Shown: piece by piece, positions 1 through 8,920 of the stretch | Position numbering within the stretch: the stretch's first letter is position 1 | Layout: the number at the start of each line of letters is the position of its first letter | Program-made: the position numbers and the translations under genes | DNA from: Croceicoccus ponticola | GTDB lineage: Bacteria; Pseudomonadota; Alphaproteobacteria; Sphingomonadales; Sphingomonadaceae | Direction of reading: 5' to 3' | Assembly (NCBI RefSeq): GCF_004004515.1 | Contig: NZ_RXOL01000001.1 | Location: forward strand, 1,178,001 to 1,242,000 | DNA: 64,000 nucleotides | Notes under the pieces: model-generated | What the model was told of the DNA's origin: nothing | The model's database searches: none | Seen by the model: the letters and a program-made list of their open reading frames with translations, nothing else

Positions 1-932
1 ACCCGATCAAGGCCAAGGACGCCCATTCCGAAACCGTGCGCGAAGCCGCGATCAACTGGTTCTCGGGTACAGCAATCAGCCGCCTCAACAATCCCAAGAC
101 CGACAAGATCATCGTTGTGGCGCAGCGCCTGCACATGGAGGACCTGCCCGGTCACCTGCTGGCATCCGGTGGTTGGCATGAGCTCTGCCTCCCGCTGGTC
201 GCATGGCGTGACCAGATGATCCCGGTATCCAAGGTCGGAACATCCCGGTACGAGACCGGCGAAATTTTTCATCCAGCCCGTTTCAGCGAGGACAACATTG
301 CCTCCCTACGATCGGAAATGGGCGAACGCGATTTCGAAGCGCAGTACAACCAGCGCCCCCTTCCCCCGGGAGGCGCACTGTTCAAGGCGCAATGGCTCCA
401 GCGCTACGACAAGCCGCCCGAACGGCATCAGGTGGAAGGCATCTTCCAGAGCTGGGACACGGCCTATTCGACAGACGAGACCAACGACTATTCGGCGTGC
501 ACGACATGGGCACTGTCAGGCAAGCGCTGCTACCTGCTCGATGTGTTTCGCCAGCGGCTCGAGTTCCCCGACCTTGAAAAAGCGATCTATCGTCTGCGCG
601 AGGAGTGGAAGGCCGATCTGGTGATCGTTGAAAATGCCGGCTCGGGACAGAGCGTCGCTCAGAACATCCGAAACAAACCGCACAGTCTCTGGCTTCAACC
701 TCTCCTGCCAGCAGGATCCAAGCAGGATCGGGCATCGCAACAGTCGCCGAAATTCGAGCGCGGCGAGTTTTAGCTTCCGACGGATGCGCCATGGCTGAAG
801 GCGTTCGAGGATGAATTGCTCGCATTCCCGCAGGCCAAGCATGACGATCAGGTCGACAGTGCAGTGCAGTTTTTGGCTGCTGTCGACACGGGACGGCTTA
901 AACAATTCATGGAAGTAGCTAGGCGCAGATGA
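1..932 (+). pseudogene. Phage terminase large subunit, 3' part, interrupted by an amber codon
   Basis: The frame is open from the window edge, so the gene starts to the left. It encodes the C-terminal nuclease half of a phage terminase large subunit, the motor/nuclease that packages DNA: the segment SWDTAYSTDETNDYSA holds a nuclease-type Asp motif and VIVENAGSGQSV follows. The frame meets TAG at 771-773 directly after FERGEF. Without a shift it then continues through LPTDAPWLKAFEDELLAFP and KHDDQVDSAVQFL, which is the normal conserved end of this family, to TGA at 930-932. The stop is therefore a nonsense mutation or a readthrough site, not the natural end. No other phage gene lies in the window; it is probably a prophage remnant whose remainder is further left. 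Confidence 0.85.
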
Positions 933-982
933 TGGACGGCACCTTGCGGCACCGCCCCATTCTGTTTCGACTAGCGCCCGGA

Positions 983-1912
983 TCAGAGCTTTTCGGTCAG
1001 CTCCGGGACGATCTTGAACAGATCGCCGACGAGGCCGATGTCAGCGACCTGGAAGATCGGGGCGTCCTCGTCCTTGTTGATGGCGATGATGGTCTTGCTG
1101 TCCTTCATGCCGGCAAGGTGCTGGATCGCGCCGGAGATGCCGATGGCGATGTACACTTCGGGTGCGACGATCTTGCCGGTCTGGCCGACCTGGTAGTCGT
1201 TGGGAACGTAGCCTGCATCGACAGCGGCGCGCGATGCGCCCACGCCCGCGCCCAGCTTGTCGGCCAGCGGCATGATGACCTGCTGGAAGGTCTCGCTGTC
1301 CTTCAGCGCGCGGCCGCCCGACACGATGACCTTCGCGCTGGTCAGTTCCGGACGCTCGTTCTTGGCGATTTCCGCGCCGACGAAGCTGGACAAGCCGGCA
1401 TCGCCCGCACCGCTCACGTCTTCGATCGTGGCCGAGCCGCCGGTCGTTTCCGCCTTGTCGAAGGCGGTGCCGCGCACGGTGACGACGAGCTTGGCATCGG
1501 TGCTTTCGACCGTGGCGATGGCGTTGCCGGCATAAGTCGGGCGGGTGAAGGTCTTCTCGCCTTCGACCGACAGGATATCGCTGATCTGCATGACGTCGAG
1601 CAGGGCTGCGACGCGCGGCGCGATGTTCTTGCCGTGCGAAGTGGCGGGCGCGATGAACGCGTCATGGTGACCCATGAGTTCGACGATCAGCGGCGCGACG
1701 TTTTCGGCCAGCGCGTTGGCATAGGCGGCGTTGTCGGCAAGATGAACCTTGCCCACGCCCGCGATCTGCGCAGCCTGTTCGGCCACCGCGCGGCAGCCGG
1801 ACCCTGCGACCAGCAGGTGGACTTCGCCGAGCTTGCCCGCGGCGGTGACCGCCGCCAGCGTCGCGTCGGCCATGGCGCTGTTGTCGTGTTCGACCCAGAC
1901 GAGCGTCTTCAT
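983..1912 (-). CDS. etfA: Electron transfer flavoprotein alpha subunit (EtfA)
   Basis: 309 aa, usual length. EtfA binds FAD and passes electrons from acyl-CoA dehydrogenases to ETF-ubiquinone oxidoreductase. The N-terminal half starts [10 protein letters not shown]; the C-terminal FAD domain carries [12 protein letters not shown], then [20 protein letters not shown] and [20 protein letters not shown], all family signatures. A GTG lies one codon upstream, but the ATG at 1912 overlaps the etfB stop as TGATG, so it was chosen. It is the second gene of an etfBA pair and the natural electron sink for the four acyl-CoA dehydrogenases in this window. Confidence 0.96.
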   Translation of the reverse strand: MKTLVWVEHDNSAMADATLAAVTAAGKLGEVHLLVAGSGCRAVAEQAAQIAGVGKVHLADNAAYANALAENVAPLIVELMGHHDAFIAPATSHGKNIAPRVAALLDVMQISDILSVEGEKTFTRPTYAGNAIATVESTDAKLVVTVRGTAFDKAETTGGSATIEDVSGAGDAGLSSFVGAEIAKNERPELTSAKVIVSGGRALKDSETFQQVIMPLADKLGAGVGASRAAVDAGYVPNDYQVGQTGKIVAPEVYIAIGISGAIQHLAGMKDSKTIIAINKDEDAPIFQVADIGLVGDLFKIVPELTEKL

Positions 1913-2658
1913 CACGCGACTCCCATGTTCTTGAGCTTGGCGACCAGTTCGTCGACATCGGCGACCTTGATCCCGGCCTGACGGACCGGCGGTTCGGCGA
2001 CCTTCAGCGTCTTGATGCGCGGAGTGATATCGACGCCGTAATCGGCGGGCGTCTTCACATCGAGCGGCTTCTTCTTCGCCTTCATGATGTTGGGCAGCGA
2101 AGCATAGCGCGGCTCGTTCAGGCGCAGGTCGGTGGTGACGATGGCGGGAAGCGAGAGCTTCACCGTTTCGAGACCGCCGTCGACTTCGCGCGTGACGGTC
2201 ACGCTATCGCCTTCGACGACGACCTTGCTGGCGAAGGTGCCCTGCGGCAGGTTCATCAGCGCGGCGAGCATCTGGCCGGTCTGGTTCGAATCGTCGTCGA
2301 TCGCCTGCTTGCCAAGGATGATGAGACCGGGCTGCACTTCGGCGGCTGCGGCCTTCAGGATCTTGGCGACGGCGAGCGGTTCGACTTCGTCATCGGTTTC
2401 AACCAGGATCGCGCTGTCGGCGCCCATGGCCAGCGCGGTGCGCAGCGTTTCCTGCGCCTTGGCCGGGCCGACGGAGATCGCGATGATTTCCGTGACCGCA
2501 CCCGATTCCTTCAACCGGATCGCCTCTTCGACGGCGATTTCGTCGAACGGGTTCATGCTCATCTTCACGTTCGCGAGATCGACACCCGTACCGTCCGCCT
2601 TCACACGCGGCTTCACGTTGTAATCGATCACCCGCTTCACGGGCACCAGGCCTTTCAT
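1912..2658 (-). CDS. etfB: Electron transfer flavoprotein beta subunit (EtfB)
   Basis: 248 aa. AMP-binding subunit of the EtfAB heterodimer. [18 protein letters not shown] at the start and the Etf beta signature region ([35 protein letters not shown] split over residues about 145-185) are clear. A GTG five codons upstream (2673) is open in frame, but the ATG at 2658 has GGAGAAGG immediately before it, so it is the likely start. Overlaps etfA by one base. It probably marks the conserved chromosome on the left side of the catabolic region. Confidence 0.96.
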   Translation of the reverse strand: MKGLVPVKRVIDYNVKPRVKADGTGVDLANVKMSMNPFDEIAVEEAIRLKESGAVTEIIAISVGPAKAQETLRTALAMGADSAILVETDDEVEPLAVAKILKAAAAEVQPGLIILGKQAIDDDSNQTGQMLAALMNLPQGTFASKVVVEGDSVTVTREVDGGLETVKLSLPAIVTTDLRLNEPRYASLPNIMKAKKKPLDVKTPADYGVDITPRIKTLKVAEPPVRQAGIKVADVDELVAKLKNMGVA

Positions 2659-2720
2659 AACCTTCTCCGTCACAACCGATTAGCGCGAAATAGAGCTTCT
2701 CACAGCTAGCCTCGGCAACT

Positions 2721-3049
2721 CTAATCAGATGCATTCGCTTGCCCCCAAAGGACGCGCTGCGCCAAGAGCAGATGTGGTCGATCAATCATCTTACCATCAA
2801 GAGTTAGGACCCCAGCCCCCAGATTGGCAGCAAATGCACCGACTACGCCGCCTTTTCAAATCGTTCGGGGCGATCAGCCGGCACGAACAGGAGCGAACGC
2901 AAACTTCCACGTCCGCCGGGTTTCCAATTTTTGCCTGGGACCATCTGCCCGCACCTCAATATCATGCCCACAGTTTCGTCAGGCAGTTTCTCGATCTGTC
3001 GTTCCATCACGCCCAGAGCATCTTTATGAGCTTTATGTCGCACCATCAA
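2721..3049 (-). pseudogene. CitE/HpcH-aldolase family lyase, internally deleted remnant
   Basis: Minus-strand frame 3049-2843 contains GSLRSLLFVPADRPERFEKAA, the N-terminal beta strand and phosphate/CoA end of CitE-type CoA-ester lyases (citramalyl-CoA or malyl-CoA lyases). It stops at TAG 2843-2845. In the next frame the sequence from about 2840 to the TAG at 2721-2723 reads NLGAGVLTLDGKMIDRPHLL and then LAQRVLWG, the C-terminal end of the same family. About 200 central residues, including the acidic metal ligands, are missing and the halves are out of frame. It follows an HTD2-type hydratase, the usual partner in itaconyl-CoA hydratase / citramalyl-CoA lyase operons. The part 2906-3049 upstream of the match is unrecognised. 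Confidence 0.75.
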
Positions 3050-3070
3050 CTGTCGGTGACAGAAGATCGG

Positions 3071-3928
3071 TCAGCGCCAGCTTGCGACCGCCTTCATTGC
3101 GGTAGCGCCATCGGCGCTCACCGTACATGAATGCATCTCACCGCATTCAATAGGCTCCGCACGTAATTCAAATGGATCGGGTGCGCACAGAGGTGCGACT
3201 CCGCGAAAGCGGTATCGATCTGGCAGTCGTCCGCCAGCGGCATCCGCGCAATGGTAATAGAGAAGGGTTGCTTGCAACGGACCTTGCACCACCAGCCCCG
3301 GATAACCTTCGGCTTGCGTCGCATAGTCCCGATCATAGTGGATACGGTGGCTGTTGAAGGTCAACGCAGAGTATCTGAAGAGAAGCGGCGTTGACGGTGC
3401 GATTACTTTAATAGACCCGCGCGCTTGTTCCGCCTTCGGTTCCGAAAAATGTCGGTTCTGCTCCGGTTTTGTAGCTTCGCGGTAGACAATAGTCTGGCGG
3501 TCTTCGATGCAGAGACGAGCATCGGAGTAAATCAGGTGCTCTACCGTCACAAAACACAGCGTTCCGTTCCTGCCTTCCTTTTGCTCGATGGCCGCGATGC
3601 GCGAATGCCGATCGACCGCGGAGCCAATGAGGATATTGGCATGGAATTCGATCTCACTGGCCGCCCACATACGGCGGGGCAGCGGTACGGGTGGCAGAAA
3701 TCCTCCCCGCAGTGGATGTCCGTCAACATCCAGCCGATCCTGAGGAGCAGGATCGATGGACAGGCAAAAATGAATTAGGCGCGGCGCAGGATCGCCGTCT
3801 TTCGTGATCCTGCCAGAGGGCAAGCTATCAAAACCGGGCAGCGTCGCCACGAACCTGTCGACCAGAGATGGCTGCAAAACATCCCTTACCGTCTCGGTAC
3901 GCCCAAGCCATTCCTGCAGGTTCTCCAT
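3071..3928 (-). CDS. HTD2 / mesaconyl-C4-CoA hydratase-like double hot-dog dehydratase
   Basis: 285 aa, the expected size for two fused hot-dog folds. The N-terminal half (about 1-140) is a FAS1-like dehydratase domain. The C-terminal half carries the hydratase-2 signature FRYSALTFNSHRIHYDRDYA (about 190-210) and GYPGLVVQGPLQATLL. Members hydrate mesaconyl-C4-CoA or itaconyl-CoA, or act as 3-hydroxyacyl-thioester dehydratases. Starts three bases after the SDR stop in the same operon. Next comes a deleted CitE-type lyase, so a hydratase/lyase pair for a branched C4-C5 dicarboxylyl-CoA was probably once present and the second step is lost here. The exact substrate is inferred. Confidence 0.82.
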   Translation of the reverse strand: MENLQEWLGRTETVRDVLQPSLVDRFVATLPGFDSLPSGRITKDGDPAPRLIHFCLSIDPAPQDRLDVDGHPLRGGFLPPVPLPRRMWAASEIEFHANILIGSAVDRHSRIAAIEQKEGRNGTLCFVTVEHLIYSDARLCIEDRQTIVYREATKPEQNRHFSEPKAEQARGSIKVIAPSTPLLFRYSALTFNSHRIHYDRDYATQAEGYPGLVVQGPLQATLLYYHCADAAGGRLPDRYRFRGVAPLCAPDPFELRAEPIECGEMHSCTVSADGATAMKAVASWR

Positions 3929-3931
3929 GCT

Positions 3932-4630
3932 TCAACTTTTATCCGCGTCGGCAGATGGTATGCCTTGCGGCATCGCCAGTTTAATGGCTGCGCCGGTGAC
4001 TGCAGCCGCGGCATCGGATACGAGAAACGAGATCACTTTGGCGGCGTCAGTCGTCGCCACCCACTGATCGGGTTTCGCATTTGGCATCGCGCTGCGGTTG
4101 CTCGGCGTGTCAAGAATGGTCGGAAGGATAGCATTAACGCGGATACCCTCCCCCATCCATTCGTCCGATAAGGCCTCGGTCAACGCCCTCACGCCAGTCT
4201 TGCTGGCAACATAGGCACCCATTCCAGCTTTCGCTTCGATACTCGCGGCCGCCCCGACGTTGACAATGGATGCGCCAGGTTTGCGCAAGAAAGGATAGGC
4301 CGCTTTCAGCGTGGTCAGCGCTGACAGAAGGTTCATCTGAAACATGCGCTCCCACATCTCAGTATCCCCGTTGGCAAGCGTCTGCCAGTAAAAACCACCT
4401 GCGGAATTTACGACCCCATCGAGTTCACCGAAGGCCTCTGCGATTTCGGCAATGACACCCTCCACCACTGAGCGGTCGGTCAATTCCACGCCACCAAAAA
4501 CCCTAGCGGCCCCCTCAACCTCGCCACTGCATCCCAGGTCCACGGCAATAACGCGCGCCGACTTGCCCAGCTCCGAGACGATCGCCCGACCCAACGCGCC
4601 CATGCCGCCTGTCACCACAATGTTTTTCAT
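3932..4630 (-). CDS. SDR-family oxidoreductase
   Basis: 232 aa. Rossmann motif TGGMGALG near residue 6, NSAG in place of NNAG, and the active-site stretch GAYVASKTG (Tyr and Lys present). At the position where the catalytic Ser normally sits (thirteen residues before Tyr, in NVGAAAS) there is Ala, with a Ser three residues later, so activity may be altered. The start ATG overlaps the stop of the preceding FMN oxidase as TGATG; an ATG one codon earlier is possible. Second gene of the 5733-2721 operon. Substrate unknown; together with a 2-hydroxyacid oxidase it may reduce or oxidise a hydroxy- or keto-acid intermediate. Confidence 0.85.
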   Translation of the reverse strand: MKNIVVTGGMGALGRAIVSELGKSARVIAVDLGCSGEVEGAARVFGGVELTDRSVVEGVIAEIAEAFGELDGVVNSAGGFYWQTLANGDTEMWERMFQMNLLSALTTLKAAYPFLRKPGASIVNVGAAASIEAKAGMGAYVASKTGVRALTEALSDEWMGEGIRVNAILPTILDTPSNRSAMPNAKPDQWVATTDAAKVISFLVSDAAAAVTGAAIKLAMPQGIPSADADKS

Positions 4631-5733
4631 CATGCCAAGAACCCGCCATTCACCATCGACTGAAAGAGGCAATCGGTCCCCAATTCATCAAGGCCATTCT
4701 TACCCACATCCAGAAGCGAATGCCGCAGTTCGCCAAGAAACATGTCCATCGACCTCGCCACTCCATCTTCTCCGGCAGCAGCCAGACTCGCTGAAAAGAT
4801 CCGCCCGACCAATACACCGCTTGCGCCCAAGGCTTGCGCCTTGAGTAAGGTGCGACCATTGCGAATGGCCCCATCGACGAAAACCTCCAGTCTGCCGCCT
4901 GCCTCCCCGACACACGCTCCAAGCACCTGCGCTGTCGCGGCCGCATCCCTCAGCATGCCACCATGGTTGGAAACCACGACCCCTTTGACACCAATTTCAG
5001 CGCAATGCCTGACATCTTCGGGATGCATGACACCCTTAACGATCACCGGAAGTCCAGCCGCCTCGGTGAACCATTCGATATCCTTGAAATCGGCTCTCAA
5101 GCGCACCGGGATCGCCCGCTTCTCGATTCCCGCCTCCCACGATGCAATGGGGGCCGTCGGCATGTGAGAGGTATCGGCTGGCTCCCGCAAATCGACCGTC
5201 AGCACCATCGCCCGACAGCCTAAAGCTTTCGCGGTCTGGCAAATGTCCCGAAGATAGGCACGGTCGTCACTGCAATAGAGTTGTTGCCACCACTTCGCAT
5301 CGGGGCAGGCAGCATGCAATGGCTCCAATGCATGTGCGACACTGCTCGGCAATGCGACTAACAGGTTACGACTCCTCCCCGCCCGAAGAACAGCCAATTC
5401 CCCATCAGGATGAAATCGCGTCGCCCGCCCGGTCGGCGCGACGATCAAGGGCCCCGCCACGTCACATCCCGACAATCGGCATCCGATAGCCGGAAGCGCA
5501 CGTTCCGAACCGAATGGCACGCGAGGAATTAACCGCAACTCCGACCATGCACGCTCGTTCATCGCGCCGGTTTCGCTTTCGGCCATGCCAGTCTGGAGAT
5601 ATCGCCATACCGCTTCGTGCAGACTTTGTCGCGCAACCGCCATGACGCCTTCGGCGTCATGCCACTGCATGGGATCTTCGGGAGGGTTCCTCATCACGTC
5701 ATCGTCGATGTGATAATAAGCAAAGGGATGCAA
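4630..5733 (-). CDS. FMN-dependent alpha-hydroxy-acid oxidase/dehydrogenase family protein
   Basis: 367 aa TIM-barrel flavoenzyme of the glycolate oxidase / lactate monooxygenase / mandelate dehydrogenase family. FMN-binding features include VAPTGRATRFHPDGE (about 100-115), VIVKGVMHPEDVRHC, GVKGVVVSNHGG with the catalytic His, and VFVDGAIRNG / LGASGVLVGR. The usual HGGRQLD reads HGGMLRD, so the substrate-binding Arg after the catalytic His is replaced by Met. The open frame begins at TTG 5733 behind a run of six G; an ATG at 5694 is an alternative. First gene of a short operon (oxidase, SDR, hydratase, lyase remnant), divergent from the MFS genes. Confidence 0.85.
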   Translation of the reverse strand: MHPFAYYHIDDDVMRNPPEDPMQWHDAEGVMAVARQSLHEAVWRYLQTGMAESETGAMNERAWSELRLIPRVPFGSERALPAIGCRLSGCDVAGPLIVAPTGRATRFHPDGELAVLRAGRSRNLLVALPSSVAHALEPLHAACPDAKWWQQLYCSDDRAYLRDICQTAKALGCRAMVLTVDLREPADTSHMPTAPIASWEAGIEKRAIPVRLRADFKDIEWFTEAAGLPVIVKGVMHPEDVRHCAEIGVKGVVVSNHGGMLRDAAATAQVLGACVGEAGGRLEVFVDGAIRNGRTLLKAQALGASGVLVGRIFSASLAAAGEDGVARSMDMFLGELRHSLLDVGKNGLDELGTDCLFQSMVNGGFLA

Positions 5734-5871
5734 TCTTGATGCCCCCCATTTCGCCTATGCGAACTACTCGCGGTCGAGGCGAATGCGCTTCTATCTCCCT
5801 TACATCTATATAGGATGAAAGTCGAAACACCCGGAACACGGGGGCTATCTGTTACGGAGAAGATATTGACC

Positions 5872-7206
5872 ATGGTCCAGAAAGGCGACGATGCCCAATC
5901 GCCTTCGGCGTATGACTACTACGTCGTCGGAATCCTTGCCTTGATCTACATGTTCAGCACGATCGACCGGACTCTGATCTCGGTCCTGGCCGAACCAATC
6001 AAGGAAGAATTCGCACTATCCGATGGCCAGATTGGCCTTTTGACCGGCGCAGCCTTTGCAATCTCCTATTCCGCCGCCGGAATACCGCTAGGCATGCTGG
6101 CTGATCGTCTGGTTCGGGTCAGACTTCTTGCCTCCTTGGTGTCGGTATGGAGCTTTCTAACGGTGGCTAGCAGCCTTGCAACCGGCTGGGTGACGCTTGC
6201 GCTGGCCCGTGTTGGCGTGGCAGCGGCGGAATCCGGCGCCTCTCCTGCAGCGATGTCTCTCATCACTGACTATTTCGGCAAGGAACGACGCGGCTTCGCA
6301 ATGTCGCTCTTTTATGTCAGCACACCCCTCGGAGTCGCGATCAGCTTCGTTCTGGGTGGTTACCTGGCTTCACTGCATGGTTGGCGCAGCGTGTTTGTCT
6401 ATGCCGGCCTGCCGGGGCTAATCTTGGCTGGTTTGGTTCTGTTCACGATCGCGGAGCCCAAGCGCGGTCAGAAAGATGCCGCGGAAACAAAGATCAGCGA
6501 TGATATTCGTGCCGAGGCGGACAAACAGAAAAAGAGTCACGTCCGCGAAGCGTTCAATATCATCATGGGAACCCCGGCCATCCTTCTGCTTATTCTTGCA
6601 GCCGCCTCGGTCGTCGTTGCCCAAGCATCACTCTCGGCGTTCATGGCTCCATTTTTCATTCGTTTCCATGACATGGACATCGCGCAAGCCGGCCTCACCA
6701 TCGGGTTAGCCAAGGGTATCACCGGCGTGATTGGCATCGTGGTGGGCGGGATCGTTGCCGACAGGCTGGCAAAAGTCTCCATGTCGGGAAGCCCCCGCGT
6801 AGTAGGATTGCTCATGATACTTGCCGCGCCATTTGCGATCACGGCCTTCATCGTGTCGGATTGGCGTGTCGCCATTGCGTTCGTCGCTGCCTACAACATC
6901 CTGAACTACACTTATTATGGCGCAACTTTCGCGACCTACATGACCATCGCGCCAGCAAAGCTGCGCGGTGTGCTGGGAGCTATCCTAGCTGTTGCCCTGA
7001 ACATCGTCGGATACGGCTTCGGACCACCGTTGGCGGGATTGACCAGTGATTTGCTTGCTGGTTTCGGCATTGCCGATCACTTGCGCTGGGCGTTGGTGAT
7101 CACGTCCATTTTCTTTGCCATCGCTGGCATACTGTACATCGCGACGTCGCAAGCGATCCGCCGCGTGGAGAGTCGGAATTCAGAGCCGGTCGGGTTCGCC
7201 GCATGA
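5872..7206 (+). CDS. MFS transporter, Spinster-like type
   Basis: 444 aa with about 12 hydrophobic segments. Segment 1 is followed by STIDRTLISVLAEPIKEEF and LSDGQIGLLTGAAFA, typical of the Spinster/hexuronate-like MFS carriers common in sphingomonads; the loop 2-3 motif is GMLADRLVRVRL. Open frame extends to ATG 5815, but the ATG at 5872 has GGAGA about ten bases upstream and starts nearer the first helix. Divergently placed from the hydroxyacid oxidase operon. Probably imports or exports an organic acid of the pathway; substrate not predictable. Confidence 0.85.
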   Translation: MVQKGDDAQSPSAYDYYVVGILALIYMFSTIDRTLISVLAEPIKEEFALSDGQIGLLTGAAFAISYSAAGIPLGMLADRLVRVRLLASLVSVWSFLTVASSLATGWVTLALARVGVAAAESGASPAAMSLITDYFGKERRGFAMSLFYVSTPLGVAISFVLGGYLASLHGWRSVFVYAGLPGLILAGLVLFTIAEPKRGQKDAAETKISDDIRAEADKQKKSHVREAFNIIMGTPAILLLILAAASVVVAQASLSAFMAPFFIRFHDMDIAQAGLTIGLAKGITGVIGIVVGGIVADRLAKVSMSGSPRVVGLLMILAAPFAITAFIVSDWRVAIAFVAAYNILNYTYYGATFATYMTIAPAKLRGVLGAILAVALNIVGYGFGPPLAGLTSDLLAGFGIADHLRWALVITSIFFAIAGILYIATSQAIRRVESRNSEPVGFAA

Positions 7207-7225
7207 CATCCTGAACAACGCAAGT

Positions 7226-8920
7226 ATGGCAAGTTGGGATCGATGCCACGATAGATATCCGACTTGCCTATCCCCGTTTGAATTAGCACCGCAAGAGCAG
7301 CAGGAGGTCGCCGTTTCCACCACGTTCGCACCTTTGCAGATTCCGCTGTTTCGGAATCTCTGGGTATCCAGCATGATTTCCAGTCTCGGAGCAATGATAC
7401 AGACAGTTGCCGCTGCTTGGATGATGACTTCGCTAACCGGCGATGCGCAAATGGTCGCGCTGGTCCAGACGTTCACGACGCTTCCGATGATGTTGCTTTC
7501 CCTGCCATCGGGCGCGCTGGCAGATATCTACGATCGCCGACGCCTGATGTTGCTTGCCCAGACGGTCATGCTGATCGTTGCCACAGGCCTGAGCATTGCG
7601 ACATTCCTGTCGATGATGACGCCGCTTATGCTCCTTGTCGTCACTTTCATGATTGCGGCAGGCACCAGCCTCCATTCTCCGGCCTGGCAGGCTTCAATTC
7701 TCGAAATCGTGGAGCGCGGCGAACTCGATAGCGCTGCCAGTTTGAACAGCGCAGGATTTAACGTGGCCCGCAGCGTGGGACCCGCAGCGGGTGGCATAAT
7801 CGTCGCCACAGCCGGTGTTGCGGCCGCATTTACAGCCAATGCTATTTCCTACCTTGCCCTGATCTTCACCCTCCTCCGCTGGCGCAAGGTGCCCGCCCGC
7901 CCGCCCCTGCCACCCGAACCAGTCACGTCCGCTATCCTTGCGGGAGTTCGATATGTCGCGCTTTCTCCATCCTTGCGCGCTATAATCGTCCGTGCCGGTG
8001 CCTTTGGTTTGGCTGGCAGCGGAATCTGGGCACTGACCGCCATTTATGCCCGCGATTCTCTGGATGGGGATGCTTCCACGTTTGGTATCCTGCTCGGCGG
8101 ATTCGGCGTCGGAGCGATCGGTGGCGCGCTTGTTCGTACGCGGCTGGGAAAATCGCGTGAACGGATCGTCCGGATTGGCACCTTGACCTTCGGCGCCGGC
8201 GCTATTCTGCTGAGTTTCACGACAAACATGCTGCTAGCAATCGCGCTCATGGTCTTTTGTGGCGCGGCATGGGTCACAGTTCTCACCTCACTCGGCGTCA
8301 GCGTGCAGATCTTAACGCCACGCTGGGTCGTGGGCAGGGCGATCGCGACCAACCAAGTATGCATCTTCGCAGGGATGGCATTTGGTAGCTGGTTATGGGG
8401 ATTCGTGGCCCAGAATGCGTCGGTGAACATCGCATACCTCGCGTCGGGCCTGACCATGATCGTGAGCCTGATCCTCACCATCCCATTCCGTCTGATAGAA
8501 CAGGAGTATCTCGATCTCACGCCTGCTCGGACCAGGCCGCTCGACGATTATCAGGGATCGATGGAACCGAACGACGGGCCGATCGTGGTTTCATTAGAGT
8601 ACAGGGTGAAACCGGAACACGCGGTACGCTTCGCCGAGGCGATGAGGGAGATCGGCCAGGCGCGCAAACGCAATGGAGCGCAACGCTGGGCGCTGTATCA
8701 GGATCTCAATAATCCCTGTCGATGGATTGAACGGTTTCACAGCCCGACATGGATGGATCATCTCCGGCGGCAGATTCGCCCGACCATAACGGATCAGTTG
8801 CTGCTCGAAAGAGTACGTCACCTCTATGATGACCCAATGAAGGTGGCTCGATTGATCGACCGCAGTCGCGCTCCGCGCGAACAGGGCAAACGAGCACCAA
8901 TCGTCCAATGGCCTTTCTAG
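7226..8920 (+). CDS. MFS transporter (MFS_3 / EntS type) with C-terminal ABM-like domain
   Basis: About 564 aa. The N-terminal 410 residues are an MFS carrier beginning FAPLQIPLFRNLWVSSMISS, the hallmark of the MFS_3/DHA3 group, with GALADIYDRRRLML in loop 2-3. The C-terminal 100 residues (from PIVVSLEYRVKPEHAVRFAE) form a soluble domain like antibiotic-biosynthesis monooxygenases, a known fusion in this group. The start is uncertain: the frame is open from 7115 inside the previous gene, 7226 is the only internal ATG before the conserved part, and it has no good ribosome site. Probably cotranscribed with the preceding carrier and overlaps the convergent SDR by 4 bases. Role: export of a small molecule, inferred. 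Confidence 0.82.
   Translation: MASWDRCHDRYPTCLSPFELAPQEQQEVAVSTTFAPLQIPLFRNLWVSSMISSLGAMIQTVAAAWMMTSLTGDAQMVALVQTFTTLPMMLLSLPSGALADIYDRRRLMLLAQTVMLIVATGLSIATFLSMMTPLMLLVVTFMIAAGTSLHSPAWQASILEIVERGELDSAASLNSAGFNVARSVGPAAGGIIVATAGVAAAFTANAISYLALIFTLLRWRKVPARPPLPPEPVTSAILAGVRYVALSPSLRAIIVRAGAFGLAGSGIWALTAIYARDSLDGDASTFGILLGGFGVGAIGGALVRTRLGKSRERIVRIGTLTFGAGAILLSFTTNMLLAIALMVFCGAAWVTVLTSLGVSVQILTPRWVVGRAIATNQVCIFAGMAFGSWLWGFVAQNASVNIAYLASGLTMIVSLILTIPFRLIEQEYLDLTPARTRPLDDYQGSMEPNDGPIVVSLEYRVKPEHAVRFAEAMREIGQARKRNGAQRWALYQDLNNPCRWIERFHSPTWMDHLRRQIRPTITDQLLLERVRHLYDDPMKVARLIDRSRAPREQGKRAPIVQWPF

Noticed and set aside
929-1981. Long plus-strand open frame (350 aa) over etfA
   Set aside because: It is the antisense shadow of etfA; composition is low-complexity Asp/Arg/Gly and has no domain, while the minus strand gives a perfect EtfA.
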